From Pseudaminobacter soli (ex Li et al. 2025) (lineage in GTDB: Bacteria > Pseudomonadota > Alphaproteobacteria > Rhizobiales > Rhizobiaceae), in contig NZ_PXYL01000011.1 in the NCBI RefSeq assembly GCF_003012705.1, positions 1 through 64,000 on the forward strand: a DNA stretch of 64,000 nucleotides. Reading direction: 5' to 3'. This document shows, piece by piece, positions 35,490-45,972 of this stretch. The notes below the pieces were generated by a model. It did no database searches, was not told the DNA's origin, and saw only the letters and a list, made by a program, of their open reading frames with translations. The first letter of the stretch is position 1. Each line of letters starts with the position of its first letter. The translations under genes and the position numbers were made by a program.

Positions 35490-36593
35490 TTAGGTGTTGA
35501 ACTTGAACATCATCACGTCGCCGTCCTGAACGACATATTCCTTGCCTTCGTCGCGCGCCTTGCCTGCCTCCTTGGCAGCGACTTCGCCGCCCAGCGTGAC
35601 GAAGTCGCTGTAGGCGATGGTCTGGGCACGGATGAAGCCGCGCTCGAAGTCGGTGTGGATGACGCCGGCAGCCTGCGGAGCCTTGGTGCCCTTCTGGATG
35701 GTCCAGGCGCGCGTTTCCTTGGGGCCCGCGGTGAAATAGGTGATGAGGTGCAAAAGGTCGTAGCCGGCGCGGATGAGCTTATCCAGGCCAGGCTCGTCGA
35801 GGCCGAGATCGGCAAGGAACTCCTGCGCTTCCTCGTCGGGAAGCTGGGCGACTTCCGCCTCGATCGCGGCCGAGATGATGACGGTGCCTGCGCCTTGCGC
35901 GGCAGCCATCTTTTCCACGGCAGCGGTATGCTCGTTGCCGGTCGCAGCCTGGCTTTCGGCGACGTTGCAGACGTAGAGCACCGGATGCGAGGTCAAGAGA
36001 TTCAGGCTTTGCAGGATGACGAGGTCCTCGTGCGCGATGCCCTTGAGCAGCATGCGCACCGGCTTGCCGTCCTGAAGCAGCGCCAGCGCCTGTTCCATCA
36101 TCGGCAGGACGGTCGTCGCTTCCTTGTCCTTGCCGGCGGCGCGCTTGCGGATCTGCACGATGCGGCGCTCGAGGCTTTCGAGGTCGGCGAGCATCAGTTC
36201 GGTTTCGACGGTCTCGGCGTCGGCCACGGGGTCGATGCGGCCCTCGACATGGGTGATGTCGTCATCCTCGAAGCAGCGCAGCACGTGCACGATGGCGTCG
36301 ACCTCGCGGATATTGGCGAGGAACTGGTTGCCCAGGCCTTCGCCCTTGGAGGCGCCGCGCACCAGGCCGGCGATGTCGACGAAGGAGATGCGGGTCGGAA
36401 TGATCTCCTTGGACTTGGCGGCCTCGGCGATCTTTTTCAGGCGCGGGTCTGGCACCGCGACCTCGCCGGTGTTCGGCTCGATGGTGCAGAACGGATAGTT
36501 GGCGGCCTGCGCTGCCGCAGTGCGCGTCAGCGCGTTGAAGAGCGTGGACTTGCCGACATTGGGCAGCCCGACGATGCCGCATTTGAAACCCAT
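35490..36593 (-). CDS. ychF: Ribosome-associated ATPase YchF
   Basis: This 367-residue P-loop protein of the Obg family binds ATP and the large ribosomal subunit and is involved in translation and oxidative stress response. The G1 loop is GLPNVGKSTLF. The G4 specificity motif is NVAE rather than NKxD, which explains ATP preference. The TGS domain occupies the C-terminus (YFTAGPKETRAWTIQKGTKA). The length matches the family. It lies near rplY and pth, the usual neighbourhood. Confidence 0.96.
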   Translation of the reverse strand: MGFKCGIVGLPNVGKSTLFNALTRTAAAQAANYPFCTIEPNTGEVAVPDPRLKKIAEAAKSKEIIPTRISFVDIAGLVRGASKGEGLGNQFLANIREVDAIVHVLRCFEDDDITHVEGRIDPVADAETVETELMLADLESLERRIVQIRKRAAGKDKEATTVLPMMEQALALLQDGKPVRMLLKGIAHEDLVILQSLNLLTSHPVLYVCNVAESQAATGNEHTAAVEKMAAAQGAGTVIISAAIEAEVAQLPDEEAQEFLADLGLDEPGLDKLIRAGYDLLHLITYFTAGPKETRAWTIQKGTKAPQAAGVIHTDFERGFIRAQTIAYSDFVTLGGEVAAKEAGKARDEGKEYVVQDGDVMMFKFNT

Positions 36594-36667
36594 GGTGATC
36601 TAGCCTTATCGAGATACGAAAACTTGCTCAGGGCTATGGGCGAAAGGGTCGATGATCGTCAAGCCCT

Positions 36668-37210
36668 TCAGCGCCGCACCCGGTATTGCGCGTGGATAGC
36701 CCCGTTCGCGAGCGGCTTGGCAAAGACGAGATCGAGCCAGCGATCCGGCTGCTTGCCGCCGAATGCTGTGATGCCGCTGCCCAACACAATCGGGATGATG
36801 CCGATCTCGACCGTGTCGAGCAGGCCAGCGTCGAGAAACTGGCGCGCAAGATCGCCGCCGCCGAACATCCATATCCTGCCTTTGGCACCACGGTCGCGAA
36901 GATTGGCAATCAGTTCGGCCGGCGTACCGGACATCGCCTCCGTGTTGGCAGGAAGATCATACGGCGCATGCGAGGTGGCGACCAGGCAGGGATAGTCGCC
37001 ATAAGCCCATTCCGATTGACGCCGGACGACATCGTAGGTCCCACGGCCCATGACGATGCCGGTCACCGACGCCATGAAGGCGTCGAAGTCGAATTCATTG
37101 TCGGCTGGAAAGTCGTTGAGCCAGTCGAAGCTGCCGCCCTCGCGGGCGATGAAGCCGTCGAGGCTTACCGCGAAGTTGTAGATCACGTCGTCCTTGCCAA
37201 TCGTCGCCAT
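36668..37210 (-). CDS. Dihydrofolate reductase-like (RibD C-terminal) protein
   Basis: This 180-residue protein resembles the RibD C-terminal/DHFR-like superfamily, often called YyaP. Signatures are the start VIYNFAVSLDGFIAREGGSF, VMGRGTYDVV, and the nucleotide-binding IWMFGGGDLARQFLDAGLLD. It is not the folate-pathway DHFR, and the real substrate is unknown. The ATG at 37210 follows AGAGGGA at a distance of about ten bases. Confidence 0.85.
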   Translation of the reverse strand: MATIGKDDVIYNFAVSLDGFIAREGGSFDWLNDFPADNEFDFDAFMASVTGIVMGRGTYDVVRRQSEWAYGDYPCLVATSHAPYDLPANTEAMSGTPAELIANLRDRGAKGRIWMFGGGDLARQFLDAGLLDTVEIGIIPIVLGSGITAFGGKQPDRWLDLVFAKPLANGAIHAQYRVRR

Positions 37211-37295
37211 ACGACTCACTCCCTCTGAATGGCGGCCTAGCTAGCACGGAAGCTGTGGCAACAGTGTCAGGAGCCTTTGCGATGGGAGTTGCCTG

Positions 37296-37321
37296 CTGGC
37301 GCAAGGCAAACCTTGCGCCAG
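37296..37321 (-). terminator. Strong hairpin after pth
   Basis: Eleven-base perfect arms CTGGCGCAAGG (37296-37306) and CCTTGCGCCAG (37311-37321) with a CAAA loop lie five bases beyond the pth stop on the minus strand. There is no clear T-run, so this is a likely 3'-end hairpin or terminator. Confidence 0.6.
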
Positions 37322-37325
37322 AGGC

Positions 37326-38054
37326 TCACTCCTTATGGAACAGCTTCTTCAGCATGGCGGCCATGGGGCCGGTCTCTGGCGCCTTGACGGACGGCGCCTG
37401 CGGGCGCGCCTGGCGGATGTGGCTCTGAGCCTTGGCGGGCTTTTGCTTGGGGGGCGGGGTGTCGTCCTCGCCGGTCGGCTGCAGCTTGTCGCGCAGCGAC
37501 AGCGTCACGCGGTTCATGAAGCCGCTGTCGTCGCCCTTGGCGATCAGGTCGGAATTGTCGGCGATGGCATCGAGCAGCACTTCGAGCCACTCGCGGTCTG
37601 CCTTGGCGAAGTCGCCCAGCACATGGTTGTGCACCATTTCCTTGGCGCCCGGATGGCCGATGCCGATGCGCACGCGGCGATAGTTCTGGCCGCAATGCTG
37701 GTCGATCGAGCGAATGCCGTTGTGGCCGCCCGAGCCGCCGCCCACCTTCACGCGCACCTTGCCGGCGGCAAGATCGAGCTCGTCGTAGAAGACGGTGAGG
37801 TCGGAGGGGGAGAGCTTATAGAAGCGCAGCGCTTCGCCGACGGACTGGCCGGATAGGTTCATGAAGGTCTGCGGTTTCAGCAGGATGACCTTTTCGCCGC
37901 CGATCTTGCCTTCGGCGACCAGGCCCTGGAACTTCTTCGACCAGGGCGAAAAATCATGGCGGCGGGCAATAGCCTCCGCCGCCATGAAACCGATATTGTG
38001 CCGGTTGTCGGCATATTTCGGGCCTGGATTGCCAAGACCTGCGAATAGCAGCAT
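37326..38054 (-). CDS. pth: Peptidyl-tRNA hydrolase
   Basis: This 242-residue enzyme frees tRNA from stalled peptidyl-tRNA. The start [20 protein letters not shown] contains the catalytic His (HNIGF). [18 protein letters not shown] and [13 protein letters not shown] are family motifs. A Pro/Lys-rich tail from about residue 190 is an addition to the E. coli enzyme and is common in Rhizobiales. It lies 26 bases downstream of rplY, one operon. Confidence 0.95.
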   Translation of the reverse strand: MLLFAGLGNPGPKYADNRHNIGFMAAEAIARRHDFSPWSKKFQGLVAEGKIGGEKVILLKPQTFMNLSGQSVGEALRFYKLSPSDLTVFYDELDLAAGKVRVKVGGGSGGHNGIRSIDQHCGQNYRRVRIGIGHPGAKEMVHNHVLGDFAKADREWLEVLLDAIADNSDLIAKGDDSGFMNRVTLSLRDKLQPTGEDDTPPPKQKPAKAQSHIRQARPQAPSVKAPETGPMAAMLKKLFHKE

Positions 38055-38080
38055 CGACTGGGTCCTCCAGGCGTCGAGGA

Positions 38081-38713
38081 TTATTCCTCGGAAGCGGCTT
38101 CTTCCGCTTCGCCCTCGGCAGCAGCCGCGCCTTCCTCGCTCTTGAGGCCGGCAGGTGCAGCGACGGTGGCGATGGTGAAGTCGCGATCGGTGATGACCGG
38201 CTTCGCGCCCTTCGGCAGCTTCACGGACGAGATGTGGATCGAGTCGTTGATCTCGAGGCCGGTGAGGTCGATCTCGATGAACTCCGGAATCGCGTTGGCC
38301 GCGCAGTGGAGCTCGATCTCGTGACGCACGATGTTGAGCACGCCGCCGCGCTTGATGCCGGGCGACTTCTCTTCATTGATGAAGTGCACGGGCACGTTGA
38401 CGTTGACCTCGGTGTTCTTGCCGACGCGCAGGAAGTCCACATGCATCGGGAAGTCGCGGACCGGATCCAGCTGGTAGTCCTTGGGCAGGACCTGGATCTT
38501 CTTGCCGTCGACGTCGATGGTCGCGACGGTGGTCATGAAGCCGCCGCCATGAATCTTGTAGAAGATTTCCTTGTAGGACACGGTGATCGCGAGCGGGGGC
38601 TGCTTATCACCATAGATAACTGCAGGTATCTTGCCGTTGCGGCGAAGTTCCCGGGCGGACCCCTTACCAACCCGTTCGCGTGCCTCGGCCTTGAGCTCGT
38701 AAGTTTCGCTCAT
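38081..38713 (-). CDS. rplY: 50S ribosomal protein L25/Ctc
   Basis: This 210-residue 5S rRNA-binding protein has the N-terminal L25 domain ([20 protein letters not shown]) and the C-terminal TL5 domain of the long Ctc form ([20 protein letters not shown]). An Ala/Glu-rich acidic tail of about 25 residues closes it. It is first in the rplY-pth operon. Confidence 0.96.
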   Translation of the reverse strand: MSETYELKAEARERVGKGSARELRRNGKIPAVIYGDKQPPLAITVSYKEIFYKIHGGGFMTTVATIDVDGKKIQVLPKDYQLDPVRDFPMHVDFLRVGKNTEVNVNVPVHFINEEKSPGIKRGGVLNIVRHEIELHCAANAIPEFIEIDLTGLEINDSIHISSVKLPKGAKPVITDRDFTIATVAAPAGLKSEEGAAAAEGEAEEAASEE

Positions 38714-38886
38714 GGCATTTCCTTTCTGGTTTATTGGAGCGCTTGAGAGAGGCAGGGCCCCGCCTCAAACGTTGAAAGCGGCCGTGGCCGCCCTCGTCCG
38801 CGTTGCCTCCAAGGGTGTCTACGCGGGTGGCGGCTCTATAGCGGAAGGCAGCCGCCAGCGCAAGGTTTTGCGCCGGATTGCGTCGC

Positions 38887-40671
38887 TCAGGCCTGGTTTC
38901 CCTTGGAGAATTTCTTCTTCGGCTTCTTGTAGGGTGCCTCTCCCGCCGGCTTCGTACCTTTGGGCTTGTGCTTCGGCTTGAACTTGCCCTTCTTTTCGCT
39001 GTTCCAGCCGGTTCCGGTCGTCTCGCGCGCGGGCTTTTCACGCGGCTGGCCGTCCAGCTTCTGGATGGTCACGCCCTTTTCGCCGGTGCCGTCTTCCTTC
39101 ACCGCGGCCCAGAAGGCGTCCGCCTTGTCGCCGGCGATCTCGAAATGGCTGTCGGTGTCGTTGATCTTGATCGAGCCGACCGCGCGCTTGGTGATGTGGC
39201 CGGCCTTGCAGATCATCGGCAAGAGCCAGCGCGGCTCGGCGCGGTGCTTGCGGCCGACGGTGACGCGGAACCAGACGCCATTGTCGAAATCGCTGCGATC
39301 GCGGGGCGGGGCATCGTCGCGATTCCGCTCACGCGGCGCGCGCTCGGCAAACACCGGCGCTTCCATCAGCTCTTCCGGCGCTGGGCGCGCGGCAAGCTGC
39401 AGCCGGAGATAGGCGGCTGCGATGTTTTCGGCGCCGTGTGCATCCATCAGTTCGCGCACGAAGGCGATCTCGTCCTCGTTGGGCGCGACCGTCAGTGCCG
39501 GATCGTCGAGGATGCGCTCGCGATTGTGGCGCTCGATGTCGCTCGCGGTCGGGGCAGGTACGGTCGTGGCGGTCAGCTTGGCAAGCTTCAGCACGCGGCT
39601 GGCCGCGCCGCGCCTGTGCAGCGGAACGATCAGCGTGCAGATGCCCTTGCGGCCAGCGCGGCCGGTGCGGCCGCTGCGGTGCAGCAGCGTGTCGGGATTG
39701 GTCGGCAGGTCGGCATGGATGACGAGGCCGAGATTAGGCAAGTCGATGCCGCGCGCGGCAACGTCGGTGGCAACGCAGACGCGGGCGCGGCCGTCGCGCA
39801 TGGCCTGCAGCGCATTGGTGCGCTCGGCCTGGCTGAGTTCGCCCGACAGCGACACCACAGCAAAGCCGCGATTGGACAGGCGGCTGGTGAGATGCTTCAC
39901 CGCTTCACGCGTGTGGCAGAAGATGATGGTGTTCTGCTGGTCGAAGAACAGCAGCGTGTTTATGATTGCGTTCTCGCGGTCGGCCGGCGCGACCAGGATC
40001 TGCTGGTACTCGATGTCAGCGTGCTGGTCGCTTTCGCCCTGCACGGTGATGCGTCGCGCGTCGCGCTGGAAGCGCTTTGCCAGCTGTGCGATCTGGTTGG
40101 GCACGGTAGCCGAGAACAGCAGCGTGCGGCGCTCTGCCGGGGCTGCGGCGAGGATGAATTCGAGATCGTCGCGAAAACCGAGGTCGAGCATCTCGTCGGC
40201 CTCGTCGAGCACGACGGCGCGCAGTTCCGAAATGTCGAGTGAGCCGCGCGTGATGTGGTCGCGCAGGCGGCCAGGCGTGCCGACCACGATATGGGCGCCG
40301 TCGGCGAGCGCGCGGCGCTCGCTGCGCATGTCCATGCCGCCGACGCAGGAGCCGATGCGCGCGCCGGTTTCGCGATAAAGCCATTCGAGCTCGCGCCGCA
40401 CCTGCATGGCAAGCTCGCGGGTGGGCGCGACGATCAGGGCGAGCGGCAGGCCGGGCGCGCCGAAGCGATCGCGGCCCTCGAGCAGGGTCGGGGCAATGGC
40501 GATGCCAAAGGCCACCGTCTTGCCGGAGCCGGTCTGCGCGGACACCAGCAGGTCGGCGTCGCGCGCCTCGGGTTGCAGCATGGCGCTCTGGACGGGCGTC
40601 AGCGTTTCATATCCGCGCGATGCGAGAGCGGCCGCCAGGGCGGGCGCCATCAGGGCGAAGTCGGTCATCAA
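38887..40671 (-). CDS. DEAD-box RNA helicase with DbpA-type C-terminal domain
   Basis: This 594-residue helicase has all core motifs: Q-motif region GYETLTPVQSAML, SAQTGSGKT, PTREL, DEADEML, SAT, and HRSGRTGRAGR. After the helicase core (about residues 1-400) comes a DbpA-like RNA-binding domain near residues 475-550, then a Lys-rich tail to the end, ending KKPKKKFSKGN. It probably remodels rRNA or mRNA, as DeaD/DbpA do. The exact orthology cannot be fixed by eye. Confidence 0.92.
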   Translation of the reverse strand: MMTDFALMAPALAAALASRGYETLTPVQSAMLQPEARDADLLVSAQTGSGKTVAFGIAIAPTLLEGRDRFGAPGLPLALIVAPTRELAMQVRRELEWLYRETGARIGSCVGGMDMRSERRALADGAHIVVGTPGRLRDHITRGSLDISELRAVVLDEADEMLDLGFRDDLEFILAAAPAERRTLLFSATVPNQIAQLAKRFQRDARRITVQGESDQHADIEYQQILVAPADRENAIINTLLFFDQQNTIIFCHTREAVKHLTSRLSNRGFAVVSLSGELSQAERTNALQAMRDGRARVCVATDVAARGIDLPNLGLVIHADLPTNPDTLLHRSGRTGRAGRKGICTLIVPLHRRGAASRVLKLAKLTATTVPAPTASDIERHNRERILDDPALTVAPNEDEIAFVRELMDAHGAENIAAAYLRLQLAARPAPEELMEAPVFAERAPRERNRDDAPPRDRSDFDNGVWFRVTVGRKHRAEPRWLLPMICKAGHITKRAVGSIKINDTDSHFEIAGDKADAFWAAVKEDGTGEKGVTIQKLDGQPREKPARETTGTGWNSEKKGKFKPKHKPKGTKPAGEAPYKKPKKKFSKGNQA

Positions 40672-40907
40672 TCAGGCTTTCTTGGTCTGCGCGGCGGCGA
40701 TTGTTTCGGTCGGCGACAGGCCGCGCGGTTCGATTCGTGCCTTTCCCCTAAAGCTTCGCGAGCAAAGCGGCAAGCGGCGATGCGACAATGAGCCGAAATG
40801 GCGCAAGCGCGTTGAATGCGACAACGGCCAAGAATATGCTGCGATGCGATAGGCAAGCAACTGTATTCGCCCAAGCCTGTGACTTGGCGACCATCCGAGA
40901 GGCCGCC

Positions 40908-42223
40908 ATGCAGGAAAAGCCTTCTTTCAGCGAAACGGTCCGGGTCTTCGGCAAGATCGGGCTTTTGTCCTTCGGTGGGCCAGCCGGGCAGATCGCGCTC
41001 ATGCACCGCGTGCTGGTGGAGGAGAAGCGCTGGCTCGACGAGGCGCGCTTCCTGCATGCGCTGAACTACTGCATGCTCCTGCCGGGACCTGAGGCGACAC
41101 AGCTGGCAACCTATGTCGGCTGGCTGCTGCATGGCGTGCGTGGCGGGCTGGTTGCCGGCATCCTGTTCGTGCTGCCGGGGGCGCTGGTCATCACGCTGCT
41201 GTCGGCCATCTATCTGGCGCTGGGCAATGTGCCGCTGGTGCAGGGACTGCTTTTCGGGCTGAAGGCAGCCGTTCTGGCCGTGGTTCTGGAAGCGCTGATC
41301 AAGATTTCGAGGCGGGCGCTGAAGAGCGGCTTGATGGTCGCCGTCGCGGTCGTGGCCTTCGTCGGCATCGCCTTCCTGAAAATTCCGTTCCCGGTCATCA
41401 TCGCCGCCGCAGCGCTTTTGGGCGGAACGATGCATCTTGGCGACCGCTCCTCGGTGGCGCTCGCGGCGAAAGGCGAAGAACCCTTATCCGCCGATGCCAT
41501 GCCCGAATGGACGCATCCAAGCTGGCGACGTTTCTGGAGCACCTTGATCGTCTGGCTGGGCATCTGGTTCCTGCCGCTGGCCGTGCTCTATGCGCCGCCG
41601 GGCGATATGCGTGTCTTCGCGGCCGAAGCCTGGTTCTTCTCGAAGATGGCGGTCGTCACCTTCGGCGGGGCCTATGCGGTGCTGTCCTATGTCGCCCAGC
41701 AGGCGGTAGAGGTCTATGGCTGGCTGAAGCCCGACGAAATGCTGGCCGGCCTCGGTCTTGCCGAGACGACGCCGGGGCCGCTTATCCTGGTGCTGGTGTT
41801 CGTGGGCTTTCTGGGCGGTGCGCGCCATGCGGGGCTGGACCCAATGCTCGGCGGGCTGCTGGGCGCGGCGGTGACGCTGTGGTTCACCTTCGTGCCGTGC
41901 TTTCTTTGGATATTCGTCGGCGCGCCATTCGTCGAAAAGGTGCGCAATGTAAGCTGGTTGGCCGGGGCGCTGGCAGCGGTGACGGCGGCTGTCGTGGGCG
42001 TCATCGCCAATCTGGCGGTGTGGTTTTCGCTGCACGTGCTGTTCGGCCAGCTCGGCGAACGGCAACTGGGGCCCATTGTCCTGCCCGTACCGGATTTTTC
42101 AGGCTTCGACTGGGCTGCGGGCGCGATTGCAGCAGCTGCCGCAATCGCGCTCATCGGGTTTCGCGCCAACATGATTGCCGTGCTTTTCGCGGCGGCGCTG
42201 GCGGGAATGTTTTGGACTTTGGT

Positions 42224-42227
<4 letters not shown>
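40908..42227 (+). CDS. chrA: Chromate transporter, CHR family
   Basis: This 439-residue membrane protein is the long two-domain form of the CHR family, with related halves. The first half begins [20 protein letters not shown] and includes [20 protein letters not shown]. The second half includes [20 protein letters not shown] and [19 protein letters not shown]. These are the paired family motifs. Such proteins export chromate or take up related oxyanions. The ATG at 40908 starts the first family motif region. No chrB regulator is adjacent. Confidence 0.9.
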
Positions 42228-43159
<932 letters not shown>

Positions 43160-43285
43160 GAACCGATCCTGGCGGAGCTTTCAGTGGAGAATTTAGCGGG
43201 CTTTTACCGGGCTGAGCCGCTATTGCAAGCGGAGTCATGGCTTTTTGACCGTTTTCAAAGCTCGATGTGGCGGTGAGACCCCGGC

Positions 43286-43852
43286 TTAGCCGGTTTGTCC
43301 CGACAACCATAACGCGAGCTGGTCGATGGTTGCATCGGCGATCGACTGCATGGCGCTGGGCGGAACCGAGCTCCATCCGTCGCCGCCCGAAATCTGAACT
43401 TTCTGCTGGCCGTTGATGCGATGCAGGCGCGTGCCGGCCGGATCGTAGACGTCCCATACATAGACGACCGTGGTTTCCTTGCCCTCGGTCAGCGCCGAGA
43501 AATAGCCTTTCAGCACATGGGTCGCGGTCTGGTCAGAAGAGCCGGCAAGGCGGATGCCGCGTTCGCGCGCCTTGGTCGCCAAGCGCTCGGTGAGGGGCGT
43601 GGCGGCCTCGACGCTGGCGCCCACGATCGGCGCCACCTGGACGCGAATATTGGCAGAGATCGGCTTGCCGAGGGCAGCCGTGTCGGTGGTGCTCGTGGTG
43701 GCTGACGACGTCGCGGGCTGAGGCCCGGCGGTGGCGCTGCCGGATTGCTGGGCGGCGATGGCCGAGGGTTCCAGCACGTCCTGCGTGCTGGTGCAGGCCG
43801 ACAGGGCGGCAGCGGCAAGCAACGCCATGGTGCTGACCGGCAGTCGCCTCAT
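43286..43852 (-). CDS. Putative lipoprotein
   Basis: This 188-residue protein has a lipoprotein signal: TMALLAAAALSACTST, with the lipobox LSAC and acylated Cys near residue 18. A low-complexity Ser/Thr region follows to about residue 70. A C-terminal domain contains LKGYFSALTEGKETTVVYVW and the closing helix ADATIDQLALWLSG. No function is known. The ATG at 43852 or at 43858 could be the start. Confidence 0.75.
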   Translation of the reverse strand: MRRLPVSTMALLAAAALSACTSTQDVLEPSAIAAQQSGSATAGPQPATSSATTSTTDTAALGKPISANIRVQVAPIVGASVEAATPLTERLATKARERGIRLAGSSDQTATHVLKGYFSALTEGKETTVVYVWDVYDPAGTRLHRINGQQKVQISGGDGWSSVPPSAMQSIADATIDQLALWLSGQTG

Positions 43853-43913
43853 CGTCATGACATCAACCGCAACCCGCACCGATTCCACCTCTCTCTGCCA
43901 AAGCGGATTCACT

Positions 43914-45071
43914 TCACGATGACGTCACGATCAAGTCGAGATCGTGGCGCGAAAGTGGCCGAGGCTGCGTTTCGGTGGTGAGGTAGGTCCGGCCCAGCGT
44001 CATCGCAGTTTCGGTCTCGGAATCCATGATGATCATATGCGCGAAAAGCGTCATGTCGGGCGCGATGGGCTCGGGATTTCCCTGAAAGAACATCGGCATG
44101 TCCATCCAGGACGGCGCAAAGCGCGCGCCGAGCGAATAGCCGCAGGCATTTAGCCGGTGCTTGGTCAGGCCGTGCGCCTCCATGGTGCGGGCGTGGGCGT
44201 CGAACACGTCGCCAAATGTGTTGCCGGGCGTCATCGCCTTTTCGACCGCAAGCAGTGCGTCGCGAGCGGCCTCGAACAGTTCCTGATGCCGACGCGAGGC
44301 CTTGCCTGTCAGCACGGTGCGCATCATCGCGGCGTGATAGTGGTTGTAGACGCCGGCCCATTCCAGCGTGAGCTGGTCGTTCTTGTTGAGCTTGCGACGG
44401 CCGGACTTGTAGCGGCAGAGAAGCGCGTCGGTGCCGGAGCCGATGATGAAATCATTCGCCGGATAGTCGCCGCCGCCCTCGAAGATCGCGCCCTGCATGG
44501 CAGCCAGGATCAAGCCTTCGTCGGTGCCCTGCTTGATCAGCGGCAGGGCGGCGTCGAGCGCCGCATCGGCAAGCTCGGCAGCCTTTTCCACCTTCTTGAT
44601 CTCGGCCGGGCTCTTGAACAGGCGTAGCCGCGAAACGATGCCGGACGCGTCGGCGATCTGGCCAAAAGTCGACAACAGCTCGTCGACGCGGCGGCCGTTA
44701 TAGGCGGTGAGGCCGTGGGTATCGTATTCGACGCCGATGCGGGCGCCGAGCAGGTCGAGGTCATTCAGCAGGTTGCGCAGGTCGAGCGCGGGGTTGGAGC
44801 CTTCGCGGTCAGTCCACAGAACGATGTTCTCGATGATCGAGGTCTGGCGTGCCTGGCGCAGATCGGCCGAACGCGTCAGCAGCGTCATGGAGCCATCGAC
44901 CTTCACCACAAGGCACTGGAAGAAGCAGAAGCCGAAAGTGTCGTAACCGGTCAGCCAGTACATGCTTTCCTGCGCAAACAGCAGGATCGCATCCAGCTTC
45001 TTCTCGGCCATTTCGATGATCAGGCGGTCACGACGTGCGTCGAATTCGGAGCGTTCGAAATGCAGCGCCAT
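43914..45071 (-). CDS. M24-family (Xaa-Pro peptidase/creatinase-like) protein without the usual metal ligands
   Basis: This 385-residue pita-bread-fold protein has an N-terminal creatinase domain and a C-terminal M24 domain. The expected five metal ligands (Asp, Asp, His, Glu, Glu) are not in their usual places: LTLEWAGVYNHYHAAMMRTV lacks the second Asp, GYSLGARFAPSW replaces the usual HxxG(I/L)xxHE region, and neither FAHMIIMD nor TLGRTYLTTE holds the expected Glu. Creatinase and ectoine hydrolase relatives share this loss, so the protein may be a C-N hydrolase of small solutes rather than a peptidase. The ATG shares its last base with the pgeF stop, giving coupled translation. Confidence 0.82.
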   Translation of the reverse strand: MALHFERSEFDARRDRLIIEMAEKKLDAILLFAQESMYWLTGYDTFGFCFFQCLVVKVDGSMTLLTRSADLRQARQTSIIENIVLWTDREGSNPALDLRNLLNDLDLLGARIGVEYDTHGLTAYNGRRVDELLSTFGQIADASGIVSRLRLFKSPAEIKKVEKAAELADAALDAALPLIKQGTDEGLILAAMQGAIFEGGGDYPANDFIIGSGTDALLCRYKSGRRKLNKNDQLTLEWAGVYNHYHAAMMRTVLTGKASRRHQELFEAARDALLAVEKAMTPGNTFGDVFDAHARTMEAHGLTKHRLNACGYSLGARFAPSWMDMPMFFQGNPEPIAPDMTLFAHMIIMDSETETAMTLGRTYLTTETQPRPLSRHDLDLIVTSS

Positions 45072-45865
45072 CAATTCCCCTCCAGAACGATTGCTGATAT
45101 CTGCCGGCCGTAGTCCGCCTCCTTGCGGTGGGTGGACCGGCGGTAGGAATAAAACAGATCTTCCTCCGCATAGGTGCAGCGATCGAGGCACTCGGCATCG
45201 ACGCCGAACTTGCGAAGGCGATCGACAGTGTATCGGTTGAGGTCGAACATCGCGTGGCCGGCACTTTCTGACGGCGCGAAGTAGCGGGCATTGTCCGCAT
45301 CCGCGGCCACGAAGCGCTCGACGAATTCCGGGCCGACCTCGTAATTCTTTGGGCCGATCGAAGGGCCGAGCACGGCAACGATGCGCTCGCGACGCGCGCC
45401 CAGGCTTTCCATCGTGCTGACGGTGTTTTCCAGAACGCCGCCGAAGGCGCCTTTCCAGCCGGCATGCGCCGCGCCGATGACGCGCGCTTCCGGGTCGGCG
45501 AACAGGACAGGACCGCAATCGGCGGTCGAGGCGCCGATGGCGATGCCGGGCCGGTCGGTGACGATGGCGTCGCCCTTGGGGCGCGGGCCGTTGAAAGGTT
45601 CGCGCGCGACGATAACGTCCGGCGAATGGATCTGGTAGGCGGTCAGAAGCGAATCGGCTTCCACGCCCATCCAGTCGGCGACGAGGCGGCGGTTTTCACG
45701 CACGAGCGTCGGGTCGTCGTCCGAGCCTGCGCCGATGTTGAGGCCGCGATATATGCCTTCGGAAACGCCACCCACGCGGGTGAAGTAGCCGTGCCGAATG
45801 CCGTTGGACTGAGCTTCGCCGAGGCGGGCGGAGCGAATTGGATTGAGCGTCGATCGGTCTGCCAT
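45071..45865 (-). CDS. pgeF: Peptidoglycan editing factor PgeF (laccase-domain, DUF152)
   Basis: This 264-residue cytosolic protein belongs to the DUF152/YfiH family, which removes mis-incorporated serine from peptidoglycan precursors. Metal-site motifs seen are HSPDV (near residue 80), STADCGPVLFAD, and AHAGWKGAFGGVL. The N-terminus MADRSTLNPIRSARLGEAQS is chosen at 45865, and a longer form has no support. It precedes the M24 gene. In rhizobia the family was formerly called polyphenol oxidase. Confidence 0.92.
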   Translation of the reverse strand: MADRSTLNPIRSARLGEAQSNGIRHGYFTRVGGVSEGIYRGLNIGAGSDDDPTLVRENRRLVADWMGVEADSLLTAYQIHSPDVIVAREPFNGPRPKGDAIVTDRPGIAIGASTADCGPVLFADPEARVIGAAHAGWKGAFGGVLENTVSTMESLGARRERIVAVLGPSIGPKNYEVGPEFVERFVAADADNARYFAPSESAGHAMFDLNRYTVDRLRKFGVDAECLDRCTYAEEDLFYSYRRSTHRKEADYGRQISAIVLEGN

Positions 45866-45972
45866 GGCCCGCCTTGTTCTTTGCGAAGACGGTTCCGTCA
45901 AGGCGAAAATCACTCACGCCGCCCGTGCATTCGCTCGCGAGCATGGGACAGTGAGGCAGCGGATCGGCCGAG

